Assembly: GCA_963726065.1 (NCBI GenBank)
Contig: CAVSAU010000002.1
Span: 186,001-250,000, forward strand
Reading direction: 5' to 3'
Length of the DNA: 64,000 bases
Source of the DNA: Neomesorhizobium sp963726065
GTDB lineage: Bacteria; Pseudomonadota; Alphaproteobacteria; Rhizobiales; Rhizobiaceae
Part shown: one piece after another, positions 60,209 to 64,000 of the stretch
How the letters are laid out: each line of letters starts with the position of its first letter
How positions within the stretch are numbered: the stretch's first letter is position 1
Translations under genes and position numbers: made by a program
Notes under the pieces: generated by a model
The model's input: only the letters and a program-made list of their open reading frames with translations
What the model was told of the DNA's origin: nothing
Database searches by the model: none

Positions 60209-62494
<2,286 letters not shown>

Positions 62495-62711
62495 GATGTG
62501 TGCGGTTGCCTCCCGGATTGCACTTCTTTTTGTGGAGCATTCGGGATTAAGGCTACACTTCGAAGCTGTAAACCGCCAATCAGGAAGAGAGTGTTTTTGG
62601 AACTGGTTGAAGGCTCCTCGCAATCCGACATGCTTGCGCTGCCCTCACCTGCCTGCCGGCATCTCCTCGTAGTAGCGAGGGGAGCGCCGTGATCGAGAAG
62701 CGAAACGAGCC

Positions 62712-64000
62712 GTGAACGACGAAACGCCAAGACGCGTGGAAGGCACGCCGACGACATTGCCGGCCGCCGGCGCCACGCCGATGATGGAGCAGTTCATCGA
62801 GATCAAGGCGGCGAACCCGGATTCGCTGCTGTTCTACCGCATGGGCGATTTCTACGAGATGTTCTTCGGCGACGCTGAGGTGGCGTCGCGGGCGCTGGGC
62901 ATCACGCTGACCAAACGCGGCAAGCACGACGGCCAGGACATCCCGATGTGCGGCGTGCCGGTGCATGCCGCCGACGACTATTTGCAGAAGCTGATCGGGC
63001 TCGGCCATCGCGTCGCCGTGTGCGAGCAGATCGAGGACCCGGCGGAGGCCAGGAAGCGCGGCTCCAAATCGGTGGTGAAGCGCGACGTCATCCGCCTGGT
63101 GACGCCCGGCACCATCACCGAGGAAAAACTGCTGGCCCCGTCGGAATCGAATTTCCTGATGGCGCTGGGGCGCGTGAAGGGCGGCGCCGAAAACGCCTAT
63201 GCGCTGGCCTGGATCGACATCTCCACCGGCGCCTTCCGGGTCGCCGAAACGACCGCCGAGCGGCTGGCCGCCGACATTTTCCGCGTCGACCCCAAGGAAC
63301 TGATCGTCGCCGAGCCGGTGTTCCACGATGCCGAGTTGAAGCCGGTGTTCGACATGCTCGGCCGCGTCGCCAGCCCGCAGCCGGCGAGCCTGTTCGATTC
63401 GGCCTCGGCGACGATGCGCATCGCGCGTTTCTACGATGTCGCGACGCCCGACAGTTTCGGCACCTTCTCGCGCGCCGAGCTGTCGGCGATCTCCGGCGCC
63501 ATCGCCTATGTCGAGAAGACGCAGAAGGCCGAGCGTCCGCCGCTCGCCCGGCCGGAGCGCGAGCACGCTGGCTCGTCGCTGTTCATTGACCCGGCGACGC
63601 GCGCCAACCTGGAACTGTTGCGCACCATGTCGGGCAGCCGCGACGGCTCGCTGTTCAAGGCGATCGACCGCACGGTGACGGGCGCGGGCGCCAGGCTGCT
63701 CGCCGACCGGCTGATGGCGCCGCTGACCGAGCCGCAGGCGATCTCGGCCAGGCTGGATTCGGTGTCGTTCTTCCTGGCCGAGCCAAGGCTGTGCGAAGGC
63801 CTGCGCGCCGCGCTGAAGGGGGTCGCAGACATGCCGCGCGCGCTGTCGAGGCTGGCGCTCAACCGCGGCGGCCCGCGCGACCTCGGCGGCTTGCGGGCCG
63901 GATTCGAGGCGGCCGCCGAAATCGGCCAGCTGTTTGCCGGCGCGATGCTGCCGGCCGAGCTGCAGGCGGCCCTTGCCGCGATCGCAGCACTTCCCGCCGG
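62712..64000 (+). CDS. mutS: DNA mismatch repair protein MutS (5' part, runs off the window)
   Basis: The window holds about 429 N-terminal residues. The mismatch-binding motif FYRMGDFYEMFFGDAE includes the Phe-x-Glu pair that reads the mispair; VAVCEQIEDPAEARKRGSKS and VVKRDVIRLVTPGTITEEKL follow. SLFKAIDRTVTGAGARLLAD begins the lever region. The ATPase part lies beyond 64000. The start GTG at 62712 (NDETPRRVEGTPTTLPAAG) fits; an ATG at 62781 is an alternative. Confidence 0.95.
   Translation, partial: MNDETPRRVEGTPTTLPAAGATPMMEQFIEIKAANPDSLLFYRMGDFYEMFFGDAEVASRALGITLTKRGKHDGQDIPMCGVPVHAADDYLQKLIGLGHRVAVCEQIEDPAEARKRGSKSVVKRDVIRLVTPGTITEEKLLAPSESNFLMALGRVKGGAENAYALAWIDISTGAFRVAETTAERLAADIFRVDPKELIVAEPVFHDAELKPVFDMLGRVASPQPASLFDSASATMRIARFYDVATPDSFGTFSRAELSAISGAIAYVEKTQKAERPPLARPEREHAGSSLFIDPATRANLELLRTMSGSRDGSLFKAIDRTVTGAGARLLADRLMAPLTEPQAISARLDSVSFFLAEPRLCEGLRAALKGVADMPRALSRLALNRGGPRDLGGLRAGFEAAAEIGQLFAGAMLPAELQAALAAIAALPA

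Overview
The window looks like chromosome of a GC-rich alphaproteobacterium of the order Hyphomicrobiales, most likely Mesorhizobium or a close Phyllobacteriaceae relative. Supporting signs are the block lptC-lptA-lptB-rpoN-hpf-ptsN, the pairs hrcA-grpE and hsp20-DUF1150, divergent maeB/mutS, the ornithine-lipid gene olsB, a second short FtsZ, and short intergenic mosaic repeats of rhizobial type. This assignment comes from gene order and protein recognition, not from a database search.

Layout. 0-2.4 kb: a fused alpha/beta-hydrolase/LuxR regulator and a methyltransferase on the minus strand. 2.5-7.7 kb: a nucleotide-transporter-like/HEAT/cyclic-nucleotide fusion and an AI-2E family membrane protein. 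7.7-16.9 kb: gyrB, a secreted hydrolase, an FMN reductase, a cytochrome P450, acyP, a Tat-exported cyclase, and yraN-rsmI. 17.3-21.8 kb: a four-gene CUT1 sugar ABC transporter behind a LacI-type palindrome. 22-28.8 kb: short ftsZ, hemW-rdgB-VOC, rph, hrcA, grpE. 28.9-34.9 kb: TRIC-like channel, PfkB kinase, EI24-like protein, nth and a HTH/methylguanine-DNA methyltransferase. 35-36.8 kb: a compact operon of secreted, pilin-like subunits with a PapD-like chaperone remnant. 36.8-41.6 kb: ribokinase, LysE exporter, nucleoside hydrolase, hsp20, ptsN, hpf. 41.9-47.8 kb: rpoN, the lpt genes, sppA, ihfB, lapA-like. 47.8-55 kb: ornithine cyclodeaminase-like gene, a lower-GC islet (HEPN-like plus RusA-like), HAD hydrolase, two RNA methyltransferases, lspA and an AcuI-like reductase. 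55-64 kb: hybrid histidine kinase, olsB, a metallo-beta-lactamase-fold protein, maeB, and the start of mutS.

Two features run through the whole window. First, six copies of a roughly 145-bp hairpin-forming repeat each begin directly at the stop codon of a plus-strand gene. Their cores are conserved, but their outer arms differ between copies and still pair within each copy. Second, many genes, including ones normally essential (lptA, lptB, lptC, lspA, rpoN), carry single-base frameshifts that are mostly insertions and are clustered in a few stretches. Uncorrected sequencing error explains this better than gene decay.

No tRNA, rRNA, CRISPR array or intact transposon was recognised. No complete new defence or biosynthetic system was established. 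The best candidates for something undescribed are the stop-codon repeat family, the pilin-like operon at 35-36.8 kb, and the transporter/HEAT/cNMP fusion.
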